A stretch of DNA of 64,000 nt from Rhodococcus sp. 06-235-1A. Its GTDB lineage: Bacteria > Actinomycetota > Actinomycetes > Mycobacteriales > Mycobacteriaceae. Shown piece after piece: positions 1 to 8,027 of the stretch (positions within the stretch are counted from its first letter, which is position 1; each line of letters starts with the position of its first letter). The stretch lies in assembly GCF_002258785.1 (NCBI RefSeq), contig NZ_NOYI01000027.1, positions 248,001 through 312,000 of the forward strand, in the 5' to 3' direction. The position numbers were made by a program, and so were the translations under genes. The notes under the pieces were generated by a model. That model was not told where the DNA came from. It was given only the letters and a program-made list of their open reading frames with translations, and ran no database searches.

Positions 1-95
1 GTGGCCGTGAAGTCGATGTCCTCCACGCGTGGAGAGGCACTGGCGCGCAGCACATCGACGGGAGATTGCGTCCACAATTTCGAGTTGTCGGCCAT
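1..95 (-). CDS. Partial CDS, 5' end of an unidentified protein
   Basis: Reading the minus strand from the ATG at 95 gives an open frame to the window edge, beginning MADNSKLWTQSPVDVL and continuing for 31 codons. It is divergent from the oxidoreductase gene that starts at about 129, leaving a short shared promoter region. GC-rich third positions suit a real gene. Too little is visible to name a family, so no function is proposed. Confidence 0.5.
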   Translation of the reverse strand, partial: MADNSKLWTQSPVDVLRASASPRVEDIDFTA

Positions 96-128
96 GACCG
101 ATGAGACTACTTCTCTACGATGGAACGC

Positions 129-590
129 ATGGCCCCTACGATTGCAAAAGCCGAAACGGTATCGCGTGAGCAACTGCTCGAGTTCGTCTCTCCGCGGCAT
201 CACCACACGTTGATCACCCGCAAACGCGACGACAGTCTGCAGGTCTCGCCGGTGTCTGCCGGAGTGGACTCCGAGGGCCGCATCGTGATCGCCACGTACC
301 CCGAGCGTGCGAAGGTACTGAACATTCGCCGCAATTCGGCCGTCACGGTGCTGGTGCACAGCGACGACTGGAACGGCGACTACGTCCAGGTCGACGGTAC
401 CGCCGAGATCATCGATCTACCCGACGCCGTCGAGCCTCTGGTGGAGTACTTCCGTAGCATCGCCGGCGAGCACTCGGATTGGGACGAGTACCGCGCGGCG
501 ATGGTGAAGCAGGGGAAGTCGTTGATACGCATCGTGATCGACACCTGGGGCCCGATCGCTGCGGGTGGATTCCCGCCAGGGAGAGTGTGA
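129..590 (+). CDS. PPOX-class (pyridoxamine 5'-phosphate oxidase-like) F420/FMN-dependent oxidoreductase
   Basis: A protein of about 153 residues with the split-barrel pattern of PPOX-class actinobacterial oxidoreductases. The N-terminal part has HHHTLITRKRDD followed by LQVSPVSAGVD, then the strand IVIATYPERAKVLNIRRN and the motif VTVLVHSDDW before the dimer-forming C-terminal half. This family usually reduces or oxidises small substrates with F420 or FMN; the substrate cannot be told. ATGs lie at 120 and 129; I prefer 129 but cannot exclude 120. The stop codon falls inside the first copy of a 23-bp tandem repeat, so the C-terminus (GGFPPGRV) may be a recent alteration. Confidence 0.75.
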   Translation: MAPTIAKAETVSREQLLEFVSPRHHHTLITRKRDDSLQVSPVSAGVDSEGRIVIATYPERAKVLNIRRNSAVTVLVHSDDWNGDYVQVDGTAEIIDLPDAVEPLVEYFRSIAGEHSDWDEYRAAMVKQGKSLIRIVIDTWGPIAAGGFPPGRV

Positions 591-640
591 CAAGCCCGCC
601 GGGGAGAGTGTGACAAGCCCGCCGGGGAGAGTGTGACAAG
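581..640. repeat. 23-bp tandem repeat, about 2.6 copies
   Basis: The unit GAGAGTGTGACAAGCCCGCC plus GGG starts at 581, 604 and 627 (period 23). The first copy contains the stop codon of the upstream oxidoreductase. The third copy decays after 640 into CCCCGGGGGCGTGTGA. The array lies between the convergent oxidoreductase and siderophore-binding genes. It has no inverted symmetry that would make it an obvious terminator. Confidence 0.85.
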
Positions 641-658
641 CCCCCGGGGGCGTGTGAT

Positions 659-1648
659 CTAGCCCTTCAGCGGCGCTGCGAACAGTGGCACTGCGTTTTC
701 GAGTGCGTATCGGGTGCCCGCGACCGATGCGGCCGAGAATGCGTTGGACAGGTTGGTGTCACCGAGTACCACGAGGCGTCCGTCGCGTGCCGACGGTAGG
801 CCCTGGATCGACGGGTTGTCGGTGATCACTTCGGGTCCGGTGCCGATGGGGAACATGACCGTGAGGTCGGCGTCGAGGGCGGCGACGTTCTCCTCGGACA
901 GTTCGATGCTGAACGCTCCTGGCTCGGCGAGGTTCTGGATGGCCGGGGTGTTCGTCAGGCCGAGCGACTCGAGGAAGTCGACGCGGGTGTCGCCGCGCAC
1001 GTAGGCGCCGATCTGCCCGCTGTAGAGCGTGCCGACGGCGACGGTCTTGTTCGCGAACTCCGGGTTGGCGGAGACGGTGTCGTCGAACAGTGCCTGGGTA
1101 TCGTCGACGAGCTTCTTGCCCTCGTCGACCTTTCCGAGCGCCTGGGCGACGATCTCGGTCTGTCCGTCCCAGGTGGTGCCGTAGGCGACATCGGTTCCCG
1201 GCGGTGCCGCGACGGTGGGTGCGATGTCGGACAGTTGGTCGTACACGGCCTTGTCGTTGGTGCTGCGCGTCCACAGGATCAGGTCCGGTGCCAGCGCCGC
1301 AATCGATTCCATGTCGACGTCGAAGGTGCCGAGGATCGTGGGGTCGGTGTCGTAGGACTCGTCGACCCACGGGCCCAAGCCGTTTCCGCCGACGCCGAGC
1401 CAGTCGCTGGCACCGACGGGCTGGACGCCGAGCGCGAGCGCTGTTTCTGCATCGGACCAACCGAGCGCCACCACGCGCTGGGGGTTCTCCGGTACTTCGA
1501 CGTCGCCGAACATGTCGGTGACGACGATTCCGCCGGCCTCGGAAGGATCGGCGCTGTCGCCGTCACCGGCGTCGGAGCTGCATGCGGTCAGGGTGAGAGC
1601 GAAGGCGAGAGCTGCCGCAGGCAGAGCCAACGAACGAGAAATGCGCAT
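659..1648 (-). CDS. Iron-siderophore ABC transporter substrate-binding lipoprotein
   Basis: A 329-residue exported lipoprotein of the FecB/FepB (PF01497) family. The signal peptide MRISRSLALPAAALAF ends in the lipobox LTACSSDAG, followed by an acidic linker. The mature part starts with VEVPENPQRVVALGWSDAET, typical of the first lobe of siderophore-binding proteins, and continues with repeated alpha/beta lobes (SIAALAPDLILW in lobe one, VAALDADLTVMF in lobe two). It would capture an Fe(III)-siderophore outside the membrane and deliver it to a permease. No permease or ATPase gene is adjacent, so it is an orphan binding protein or serves a transporter encoded elsewhere. No clear DtxR/IdeR box was seen. 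Confidence 0.88.
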   Translation of the reverse strand: MRISRSLALPAAALAFALTLTACSSDAGDGDSADPSEAGGIVVTDMFGDVEVPENPQRVVALGWSDAETALALGVQPVGASDWLGVGGNGLGPWVDESYDTDPTILGTFDVDMESIAALAPDLILWTRSTNDKAVYDQLSDIAPTVAAPPGTDVAYGTTWDGQTEIVAQALGKVDEGKKLVDDTQALFDDTVSANPEFANKTVAVGTLYSGQIGAYVRGDTRVDFLESLGLTNTPAIQNLAEPGAFSIELSEENVAALDADLTVMFPIGTGPEVITDNPSIQGLPSARDGRLVVLGDTNLSNAFSAASVAGTRYALENAVPLFAAPLKG

Positions 1649-1664
1649 AGGGCACGCTAACCTA

Positions 1665-2210
1665 TCAAGCGGCGAAATGCTCCACGATCTTTGCGCAGAA
1701 GGCCGGCAGGTCGTCCGGATTCCGGCTCGAGACCAGGTTGCCGTCCACGACCACTTCCTCGTCCACGACCGTCCCGCCTGCGTTGCGGATGTCGGTGCGG
1801 ATGCTCGGGTAGGACGTCAACGTTCGCCCCTGCAGTACGTCGGCCTCGACGAGGGTCCAGGCTCCGTGGCAGATCACGCCGACCGGTTTGCGAGCCTGCA
1901 CGAACGCGCGGACGAACTCGACTGCCTCGGCGTCGACGCGGAGTTGATCGGGGTTGGTGGTTCCGCCGGGCAGGATCAGCGCATCGAAGTCGTCGGCCGA
2001 GACGTCGGCGACGACGCGATCGACGGTGAAGGTATCGGCCGCATGGACGTCACTCTCCATGGCCTGAATGTCGCCATGGTCGAGCGAAACCAATGTGACT
2101 GTGGCTCCTGCATTTTCGACGGCCTCGCGAGGCTGTACCAGCTCTACCTGCTCGACGCCGTCGGTAGCGAGTATCGCGATGCGGCGTCCGGTCAATGTTT
2201 CGGTGGTCAT
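1665..2210 (-). CDS. DJ-1/PfpI family type 1 glutamine amidotransferase-like protein
   Basis: A 181-residue single-domain protein of the PfpI/YhbO type. The start has the beta-strand RRIAILATDGVEQVELVQP. ALILPGG-like DALILPGGTTNPD precedes the nucleophile elbow GVICHGAW, whose Cys is about residue 115; SYPSIRTDIRNAGG follows. Family members act as stress-linked deglycases, glyoxalase-III-like enzymes or proteases; which applies here is not decidable. It lies 16 bp downstream of nothing on its own strand except the TetR gene beginning 45 bp upstream, so the two could be co-transcribed. Confidence 0.88.
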   Translation of the reverse strand: MTTETLTGRRIAILATDGVEQVELVQPREAVENAGATVTLVSLDHGDIQAMESDVHAADTFTVDRVVADVSADDFDALILPGGTTNPDQLRVDAEAVEFVRAFVQARKPVGVICHGAWTLVEADVLQGRTLTSYPSIRTDIRNAGGTVVDEEVVVDGNLVSSRNPDDLPAFCAKIVEHFAA

Positions 2211-2255
2211 GCGTCATCGAATGTCCGACCGAGCCGATTCTCAAACTGACGGGCG

Positions 2256-2993
2256 TCAGGACTCGTTCGGCTCGTCGACGAGCGGATGCGGCTGCGACTT
2301 GAACTTCGCGGGGGAACCGTCGGCCATGGCAACTCCGTGGATGCCGCCCCACATCATCATGCAGAGGTAGTCGATCAAATCGTCTGCGGACATGGACTTG
2401 TTGGAGATCCACCAGTGCGTCGCCAACTGGACCGCGCCGACGATGGCGAACGCCCACGGCACCGATCCGCCCGAGTCCATCTCGCGTTGACGCAGCCGCT
2501 CGCCCAGCACGGTGGAGAGCAACTCGGCGATCATCCGCTCGGATTCGGCGACGACATCGCGATTGTTGCCGGCGTTGTTCGCCATGACGTAGAGGTACAC
2601 CTCGGGATCGGTGGCCACCGTCTCGACATAGGCGGTCACGACGATTCGGGTGAGCTCGTACTCGTCGAGTTCGTGCGAGATCGCGGAGTAGATGCGTGGG
2701 GCAAGCGTCGTCTCGACGTACCGCGACATGGTGGCGCTGGTCAGATCGTTCTTGTCGGTGAAGTATCGGTAGAGCACCGTCTTCGAGATACCGATCTCCG
2801 ACGCGATCTCGTCCATACCGATGTCGCGCCCCCGCAGCCGGATTGCGGCCAACGTGCCGTCGACGAGTTCCTCGCGTCGAGCGATCTTGTGCTCGCGCCA
2901 CCGACGTTTGCGACCGTCCGGCTTCTCGGCCTTGGGCTTTTCCTCGCTCGGCTCGGACTCGTCCAGTTTTGCCTCCGTCGTATTTCTCGCCAC
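2256..2993 (-). CDS. TetR/AcrR family transcriptional regulator
   Basis: A 245-residue regulator. Residues 1-35 form a charged, Lys/Glu-rich extension. The TetR DNA-binding domain follows (ARREELVDGTLAAIRLRG, then IASEIGISKTVLYRYFTDKND, split here as IASEIGIS and KTVLYRYFTDKND), with the recognition helix in KTVLYRYF. The ligand-binding domain includes YVMANNAGNNRD and TTHWWISNKS-like helices. The gene is divergent from the DUF445 gene at 3067, leaving 73 bp for both promoters, and upstream of the DJ-1/PfpI gene on the same strand. Target and ligand are unknown. Confidence 0.88.
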   Translation of the reverse strand: MARNTTEAKLDESEPSEEKPKAEKPDGRKRRWREHKIARREELVDGTLAAIRLRGRDIGMDEIASEIGISKTVLYRYFTDKNDLTSATMSRYVETTLAPRIYSAISHELDEYELTRIVVTAYVETVATDPEVYLYVMANNAGNNRDVVAESERMIAELLSTVLGERLRQREMDSGGSVPWAFAIVGAVQLATHWWISNKSMSADDLIDYLCMMMWGGIHGVAMADGSPAKFKSQPHPLVDEPNES

Positions 2994-3066
2994 AGCACCA
3001 CCCTATGCGCCTTCTCCGACACCATTGCAGGCTGCGTCCGGTTGATCTGCCACATTTCTGGGCACA

Positions 3067-4341
3067 ATGTCGGTTGTGCAGCTCATGAACTTCGACGACG
3101 ACACCAAACGTCGCGACCTCCGCAAGATGAAAACAGTCGCGACGGGCTTTCTCGTCTTCGCGTCGATCGTCTATCTGTTCTGCAGGTGGCAGGAGTCGAC
3201 GGGTGCGGGAGCATGGGTGGGGTACGTGCGCGCGGCGTCGGAGGCCGGAATGGTGGGCGCGCTCGCGGACTGGTTCGCGGTGACCGCGCTGTTCAAGCAT
3301 CCGCTGGGCATCCCCATTCCGCACACGGCGCTGATCAAGAAGAAGAAGGACCAGCTCGGCGCGAGCCTGAGCTCCTTCGTCGGCAGTAATTTCCTTGCGC
3401 CCGAGGTGGTCTCGGAGAAGGTCGCGTCGGCGCAGGTTCCGTTGCGATTGGGCACGTGGCTCGCCCAGCCCGACAACGCGGAACGCGTCGCGGCCGAGGC
3501 GGCGACCGTGTTGCACGGCGTCGTCGACGTGCTCAACGACGAGGACATCACCGCCGTCATCGACAGCACCATCGTGCGGCGTCTCGCCGATCCGCAGTGG
3601 GGCCCGCCGATCGGCCGGATCCTCGACGAGTTGCTCCGTGAGAACCGCCAGTTGCCGCTGATCGACATGCTCGCCGAGCGGGCTCATCAGTGGGCGCTCG
3701 GCAGCCAGGAGATGATCGATCGCGTCGTGGCGCGGGACTCTCCGAACTGGTCGCCGAAGTTCGTCGACACCTTGCTGGGCGAGAAGGTCTACAAGGAACT
3801 CGTCGAGTTCACCTGGAAGATCAGATCCAACCCCGAGCACGACGTGCGCCTGGCTGCCAACAAGTTCCTGGTCGACTACGCCAACGATCTTCAGCACGAC
3901 CCGGTCACCATCGAGAAGGCCGAGAAGCTCAAGGCGCAGATCATGGGCCGCGAGGAGATCACCGGGCTCGCGGCGGCGACATGGAAGGTGGCCAAGCGTT
4001 TGATCACCGAGTCGGTCGACGATCCGACGAGCACGCTGCGCACCAAGATCAAGGAGAACACCGTCAACCTCGGGGTGCGCCTGCGCGACGACGAGGAATT
4101 GCGTGGAAAGGTCGACGGCTGGCTCCTCGGTGGGGCGAGTTACATCGCGGCGAACTACGCGGACGAGATCACCACCATCATCGGGGACACCGTCGCGCGG
4201 TGGGATGCAGAGGAGGCGAGCAAGAAGATCGAACTGCAGGTCGGACGCGATCTTCAGTTCATTCGGATCAATGGAACCGTCGTCGGATCCATTGCCGGAC
4301 TGGCTATCTACACGGTCTCGGATCTGATCTTCGGGCACTAG
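3067..4341 (+). CDS. DUF445 family membrane protein (YjiN-like)
   Basis: A 424-residue protein of the DUF445 family. A hydrophobic N-terminal segment (VATGFLVFASIVYLFCRW, about residues 24-41) is followed by the family signature GMVGALADWFAVTALFKHPL and IPIPHTALI. A long helical cytoplasmic-type region and a C-terminal hydrophobic segment (VGSIAGLAIYTVSDLIFG) complete it. The role of the family is not established. It is divergent from the TetR gene. The stop codon TAG at 4339-4341 directly abuts an inverted repeat that precedes the HTH regulator of hbhA. Confidence 0.85.
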   Translation: MSVVQLMNFDDDTKRRDLRKMKTVATGFLVFASIVYLFCRWQESTGAGAWVGYVRAASEAGMVGALADWFAVTALFKHPLGIPIPHTALIKKKKDQLGASLSSFVGSNFLAPEVVSEKVASAQVPLRLGTWLAQPDNAERVAAEAATVLHGVVDVLNDEDITAVIDSTIVRRLADPQWGPPIGRILDELLRENRQLPLIDMLAERAHQWALGSQEMIDRVVARDSPNWSPKFVDTLLGEKVYKELVEFTWKIRSNPEHDVRLAANKFLVDYANDLQHDPVTIEKAEKLKAQIMGREEITGLAAATWKVAKRLITESVDDPTSTLRTKIKENTVNLGVRLRDDEELRGKVDGWLLGGASYIAANYADEITTIIGDTVARWDAEEASKKIELQVGRDLQFIRINGTVVGSIAGLAIYTVSDLIFGH

Positions 4342-4373
4342 TGCTAGCAGAGTGCTTGCAATAGTTAGCACCC
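4341..4373. promoter_or_regulatory. CIRCE-like inverted repeat upstream of the hbhA regulator
   Basis: GTGCTAGC at 4341-4348 is mirrored by GTTAGCAC at 4364-4371 (one mismatch). A further half-site GAGTGCTTG lies at 4350-4358. These half-sites resemble the HrcA target CIRCE (TTAGCACTC-N9-GAGTGCTAA), but the GAGTGCT and TTAGCAC halves occur in the opposite order. It lies 42 bp upstream of the ATG at 4416, so it is a plausible operator for the downstream regulator or for a stress regulator. This is inference from sequence only. Confidence 0.4.
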
Positions 4374-4415
4374 TTGGGTACCGTCGTTCTCGAACACCGA
4401 ATCCAGGAGGCCGAC

Positions 4416-4883
4416 ATGGCCGAGAACGAGGGAGATCTGGTCGCCAAAGCGACCGAAGCGACGCACGTCGTCGCCGAGGCAAGCGACATCGTCGCCGCGG
4501 TGGTGACAACGGCAGCCCAGGACATCGGTAGCTACATCCGGTCACAGCGAGAAGCCGCACAGGTTTCCATGCGACAGCTCGCAAGCCGTGCCGGAGTGAG
4601 CAATCCGTACCTGAGTCAGATCGAACGCGGACTACGCAATCCGTCCGCAGAGGTGCTCGCGCAGATAGCCAAGGGTCTGCGCGTCTCGTCCGAAGTGTTG
4701 TACATCCGGGCCGGGATCTTGGAAGCGCGTCCCCACGGTCCGGTGCGCGAAGCTCTGCTCGGCGACGAACACATCACCGAACGGCAGAAGCAAGTGCTGA
4801 TCGAGATCTACGACTCGTTCTGTCGAGAGAACGAGTCGACGCAGGAGCCAGAACCCGACGAACAGGAGACACCAGATGTCTGA
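4416..4883 (+). CDS. XRE-type helix-turn-helix regulator (Rv0474 homologue)
   Basis: A 155-residue regulator. After about 35 residues of helical N-terminus comes a Cro/C1-type HTH: IGSYIRSQREAAQVSMRQLA, then the recognition region SRAGVSNPYLSQIERGLRNP and the supporting helix AEVLAQIAKGLRVSSEVLYI. The start chosen is the ATG at 4416, which has AGGAGG at 4405-4410; the longer frame from TTG 4374 lacks a ribosome site. Its stop overlaps the ATG of the hbhA-like gene by 8 nt, so the two are translationally coupled. The same pair occurs in mycobacteria. It may autoregulate through the inverted repeat at 4341-4373. Confidence 0.88.
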   Translation: MAENEGDLVAKATEATHVVAEASDIVAAVVTTAAQDIGSYIRSQREAAQVSMRQLASRAGVSNPYLSQIERGLRNPSAEVLAQIAKGLRVSSEVLYIRAGILEARPHGPVREALLGDEHITERQKQVLIEIYDSFCRENESTQEPEPDEQETPDV

Positions 4884-5664
4884 TTCCAAGAACTTCGAGA
4901 ACGTCAAGACCCCCATCTTCGCTGCCGTCGGTGCAGGCGACGCCGTGGTGCAGGCAGTAGCCGACGTCGTCGCTCAGGTGCGCTCGCGCGCCGAGAGCCG
5001 CACCAGCGAGGTCAACGCTCGCATCGCCGACCTGTCCGAAGAGGTCACCGAGGGCGTCGAGAGCCTGCGCGAGCGCCTGGCCAACCTGCCCGCCGAACTC
5101 CCCGACGAGATCGCCGAGCTGCGCGAGCGCTTCACCCCGGAAGAGCTGCGCAAGGTCGCCGAGGCGTACCTGAAGGTTGCCTCCGACCTGTACACCTCGC
5201 TCGCCGAGCGCGGCGAAGAGACCGTCGAGCGCATCCGTCGCACGCCCGCCGTCGAAGAGGGCCTCGAGCGCGCCAACTCCGCCGCCAACGACGTCGTCGA
5301 CCTCACCGAGCAGGCTCTCGGAACCGTTGCCTCGCAGACCCGCGCAGTGGGCGAGCGCGCCGCAGCTCTGGCCGGCATCGCGTCGGACAAGGTTCGTGAA
5401 GGTGCCGAGGAAATCTCCGACGCCGCAGACGAACTCGCCGAGAACATCGACGAAGCAGGCGACGAAGCCAAGGACAAGGCCGTCGAGGCTTCCGACAAGG
5501 TGAGCGGCGTGGCGGGCAAGGTCGAGGCCAAGACCCGCAGCAGCGCCAACTCGCCGATCAAGAAGACGCCTGCACCGGCCAAGAAGACGGCACCGGCACC
5601 GGCCGCGAAGAAGGCCACTCCGGCTCCGGCCAAGAAGGCTCCGGCGAAGAAGACCACTCGCTAA
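4876..5664 (+). CDS. hbhA: Heparin-binding hemagglutinin-like protein
   Basis: A 262-residue protein with the HbhA layout: a short N-terminus (NVKTPIFAAVGAGDAVVQAV), a long amphipathic coiled coil through about residue 190 rich in Glu, Arg and Ala, and a C-terminal tail of Lys-Pro-Ala repeats (KKTPAPAKKTAPAPAAKKA). In mycobacteria that Lys-rich tail binds heparan sulfate and the protein also associates with intracellular lipid inclusions and membranes. Rhodococcal homologues are known to sit on lipid droplets or membranes, so an envelope or lipid-body role is as likely as adhesion. It is longer than mycobacterial HbhA, about 199 residues. A strong hairpin follows the stop. Confidence 0.85.
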   Translation: MSDSKNFENVKTPIFAAVGAGDAVVQAVADVVAQVRSRAESRTSEVNARIADLSEEVTEGVESLRERLANLPAELPDEIAELRERFTPEELRKVAEAYLKVASDLYTSLAERGEETVERIRRTPAVEEGLERANSAANDVVDLTEQALGTVASQTRAVGERAAALAGIASDKVREGAEEISDAADELAENIDEAGDEAKDKAVEASDKVSGVAGKVEAKTRSSANSPIKKTPAPAKKTAPAPAAKKATPAPAKKAPAKKTTR

Positions 5665-5678
5665 AGCGTTCGTAAAGA

Positions 5679-5714
5679 AAACGACCCCTGCACCGCGCGG
5701 TGCAGGGGTCGTTT
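5679..5714 (+). terminator. Strong intrinsic terminator after hbhA
   Basis: A perfect inverted repeat with 18-bp arms and no unpaired loop (AAACGACCCCTGCACCGC and its complement). It begins in an A-run and ends GTTTCTC. It starts 15 bp after the hbhA stop and separates hbhA from the DUF2516 gene. Confidence 0.9.
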
Positions 5715-5731
5715 CTCGTACACTGGCGGGC

Positions 5732-6022
5732 GTGATTGCGAGCAGCTTCTCCCAGACGATCTTCTTGATCCTGCAAATCATCTCGATTGCCGGAGCCGCG
5801 TTCGCCATTTTCCATGCGCTGCGCCAACGGCCCGACGCATTTCCCGCGGCCGGAAAGCTGACCAAGAACGCCTGGTTGGGCATTCTGGCGGTAGGCCTGT
5901 TGCTGATGCTGATCGGCCCGATGGTCATCATGTTCTGGATCATCGGCATCGTCGGCGTCGCCGTGTACCTCGTCGACGTCCGTCCGAAGATCGACAGCAT
6001 TCAGCGCGGACCCCGCTGGTAG
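5732..6022 (+). CDS. DUF2516 family membrane protein (Rv0476 homologue)
   Basis: A 96-residue protein with two hydrophobic segments: IFLILQIISIAGAAFAIFHA near the N-terminus and LGILAVGLLLMLIGPMVIMF plus WIIGIVGVAVYLVDV in the second half. Between them is a conserved charged stretch with RQRPDAFPAAGKLTKN. This is the DUF2516 pattern found after hbhA in mycobacteria. The start is GTG 5732. Function is unknown. Confidence 0.85.
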   Translation: MIASSFSQTIFLILQIISIAGAAFAIFHALRQRPDAFPAAGKLTKNAWLGILAVGLLLMLIGPMVIMFWIIGIVGVAVYLVDVRPKIDSIQRGPRW

Positions 6023-6034
6023 GCAGGCGCATCG

Positions 6035-6056
6035 ACGCCCACTCGATCGTGGGCGT
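6035..6056 (+). terminator. Short hairpin after the DUF2516 gene
   Basis: ACGCCCAC at 6035-6042 pairs with GTGGGCGT at 6049-6056 over a 6-nt loop, 12 bp after the stop codon. It has no T-run. It is a plausible terminator or processing hairpin before the hydrolase gene. Confidence 0.5.
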
Positions 6057-6102
6057 ACCGTCTACCGCACCCGCCAGGGGGTCGAGGTAGAGGGGATTTT
6101 CT

Positions 6103-7128
6103 GTGGTTTCACGCAAGGTAGTCGAACGTGTGTTGTTCGGAATCGGCAGCGCCGCTGCGGCCGCATCGGTCGGTGCATTCGTCGTCCGGCGGCGTCGCTT
6201 GCATTCGTTCACCAAGACGACCGACGTTCGGCCCGACGAGCTTCTGAAGCGCCCCACGATCGAGCCGCACATCACCGAGGTGGTCACCGACGACGGAGCT
6301 CACCTGCACGTCCGTAGCTACGGTGATGCCGATGCCGAACCGATCGTCTTCAGCCACGGGTGGACCTGCTCGGCCGACTACTGGTTTCCGCAGATCAACG
6401 CCCTCGCCGGTCGATACCGCGTCATCGCGTACGACCAGCGCGGCCATGGCCGCAGCGACGTCGGAACGCGGCCGCTGAGCCCGGACGTGCTGGCCGACGA
6501 CCTCGCGTCGGTGCTCGCCGCGACTGTCGTCGAAGACAACAAGGCCGTCCTGGTGGGGCACAGCATGGGCGGTATGTCGATCATGGCGTGGGCCGGGAAC
6601 TACCCCGAACAGGTCGATCGACTCGTCAGTGCCGTGCTGCTCGCCAGCACCGCGACCGACTCCCTCATCCGAGAGACCACCGTCATCCCGTTGCCGCAGC
6701 GCTTCCCGCGCGTTCCGGCACCGGTCGGTCGAGCCGTGCTGAGCTCGGCGCTGCCGTTGCGGCCGTCGCCGGTGACGCGCCAAGCCATCAAGTACATCTC
6801 GATGGCACCCGGAGCCACACCTGCCGAGGTCGCGTTCTGCGAGAAGATCGTGCTGGAATGCGCGCCGCGCACCCGCGGTGTCTGGGGTGCAGCGCTCACC
6901 GATCTCGACATCCGCGAGGCACTCGAGAACATGTCCGTTCCCACCAGCGTGCTCGTCGGATCTGCCGACCGCTTGACCCCGCCTGTGCACGCCCGCAAAC
7001 TCGCCCGCGCCCTGGACGACCACGACCACCTGAGCAGACTCATCGTGATCCCCGGCATCGGACACATGAGCTCGGTGGAAGCAATCGACGAATTCAACGC
7101 CGAGGTCGTTCGGCTCTGTAACTTGTGA
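6103..7128 (+). CDS. Alpha/beta-fold hydrolase (Rv0477/lipase-like position)
   Basis: A 341-residue alpha/beta hydrolase. A hydrophobic N-terminal helix (VLFGIGSAAAAASVGAFVV) followed by an Arg cluster suggests a membrane anchor. The oxyanion region has VFSHGWTCSADYW, YDQRGHGRSDVG follows, the nucleophile elbow is LVGHSMGGMSIMAW, and the acid and histidine are in LVGSADRLTPP and IPGIGHMSSVEA. It would be an esterase or lipase; the substrate cannot be told. It starts at GTG 6103. It ends 1 bp before the convergent purU stop, so the two transcripts must overlap or terminate inside each other. Confidence 0.85.
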   Translation: MVSRKVVERVLFGIGSAAAAASVGAFVVRRRRLHSFTKTTDVRPDELLKRPTIEPHITEVVTDDGAHLHVRSYGDADAEPIVFSHGWTCSADYWFPQINALAGRYRVIAYDQRGHGRSDVGTRPLSPDVLADDLASVLAATVVEDNKAVLVGHSMGGMSIMAWAGNYPEQVDRLVSAVLLASTATDSLIRETTVIPLPQRFPRVPAPVGRAVLSSALPLRPSPVTRQAIKYISMAPGATPAEVAFCEKIVLECAPRTRGVWGAALTDLDIREALENMSVPTSVLVGSADRLTPPVHARKLARALDDHDHLSRLIVIPGIGHMSSVEAIDEFNAEVVRLCNL

Positions 7129-7129
7129 T

Positions 7130-8014
7130 CTAGCTGAACACCACGGTCTTGCGGCCGTGCACCAGAACACGATCCTCCAGGTGCCATCGCAGACCACGGG
7201 AGAGCACCAGCTTCTCGATGTCGCGGCCCTGACGCACCATGTCGGTGACCTCGTCGGAATGGTCGACGCGGATGACGTCCTGCTCGATGATCGGACCGGC
7301 GTCGAGCTCGGCCGTCACGTAATGGCAGGTGGCACCGATGAGTTTGACGCCTCGCGCGAAGGCCTGGTGATACGGACGGGCACCGACGAACGACGGCAGG
7401 AAGCTGTGGTGAATGTTGATCGCCCGTCCCGCCCAGTGCGCGCACAGTGATTTCGGCAGCACCTGCATGAAGCGAGCCAGCACCACCGCGTGCGGGTCGT
7501 AGGAATCGACGAGCGAGCGAACCTCGTCGAAGGCAGGTCCGCGCTCGGCCGGATCCTTCGCGAATTCGACGTGATGAAACGGTGTGCCGTGCGCAGCGGC
7601 GATCGGCTCCAGCGACTTGTGGTTGCCGATCACCGCGGAGATCTGTGCGGGCAGTTCGCCGCCCGCCGCCCGTCCGAGCAGATCGTGCAGGCAGTGCGCT
7701 TCCTTGCTGACGAGCAATACCACTCGCTTGGGTTCGCCCGAATCATGCAGTGCCCATTCGGTTTCCGGACCCAGCTCGGCAGCCACCTCGGCGAACCGTG
7801 CACGCAGATCCTCGATGGACATGCTGACCGACGACGCCCGAACGGCCTGCCGGGTGAAGAACCAACCGGTGTCGGGATCGGCGTGGTACGCGGCCTCGAC
7901 GATCCAACCACCGACGTCGGCGAGGAAGGTCGAGATGCGGGCGACGATGCCCGTCTTGTCGGGGCAACCGAGAGACAGTACGTAGCGGCGGTCCTCGGAT
8001 ACGGAAGAACTCAT
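7130..8014 (-). CDS. purU: Formyltetrahydrofolate deformylase
   Basis: A 294-residue protein with the two PurU domains: an N-terminal ACT domain (YVLSLGCPDKTGIVARISTF) and a formyltransferase-like catalytic domain. The latter includes ISAVIGNHKSLEPIA, the active-site stretch INIHHSFLPSFVGARPYHQA and LIGATCHYVTAELDAGPII. It hydrolyses 10-formyl-THF to THF and formate, balancing one-carbon units and supplying formate for purine synthesis. It precedes, on the same strand and 13 bp after, the methyltransferase gene that starts at 8870. Confidence 0.93.
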   Translation of the reverse strand: MSSSVSEDRRYVLSLGCPDKTGIVARISTFLADVGGWIVEAAYHADPDTGWFFTRQAVRASSVSMSIEDLRARFAEVAAELGPETEWALHDSGEPKRVVLLVSKEAHCLHDLLGRAAGGELPAQISAVIGNHKSLEPIAAAHGTPFHHVEFAKDPAERGPAFDEVRSLVDSYDPHAVVLARFMQVLPKSLCAHWAGRAINIHHSFLPSFVGARPYHQAFARGVKLIGATCHYVTAELDAGPIIEQDVIRVDHSDEVTDMVRQGRDIEKLVLSRGLRWHLEDRVLVHGRKTVVFS

Positions 8015-8027
8015 GCCGACGATTGTC

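Noticed and set aside
2050..4584. Minus-strand open frame of 844 codons across the TetR and DUF445 genes
   Set aside because: A high-GC antisense shadow: it has no family motifs and is Arg-rich, and it covers two well-supported genes.
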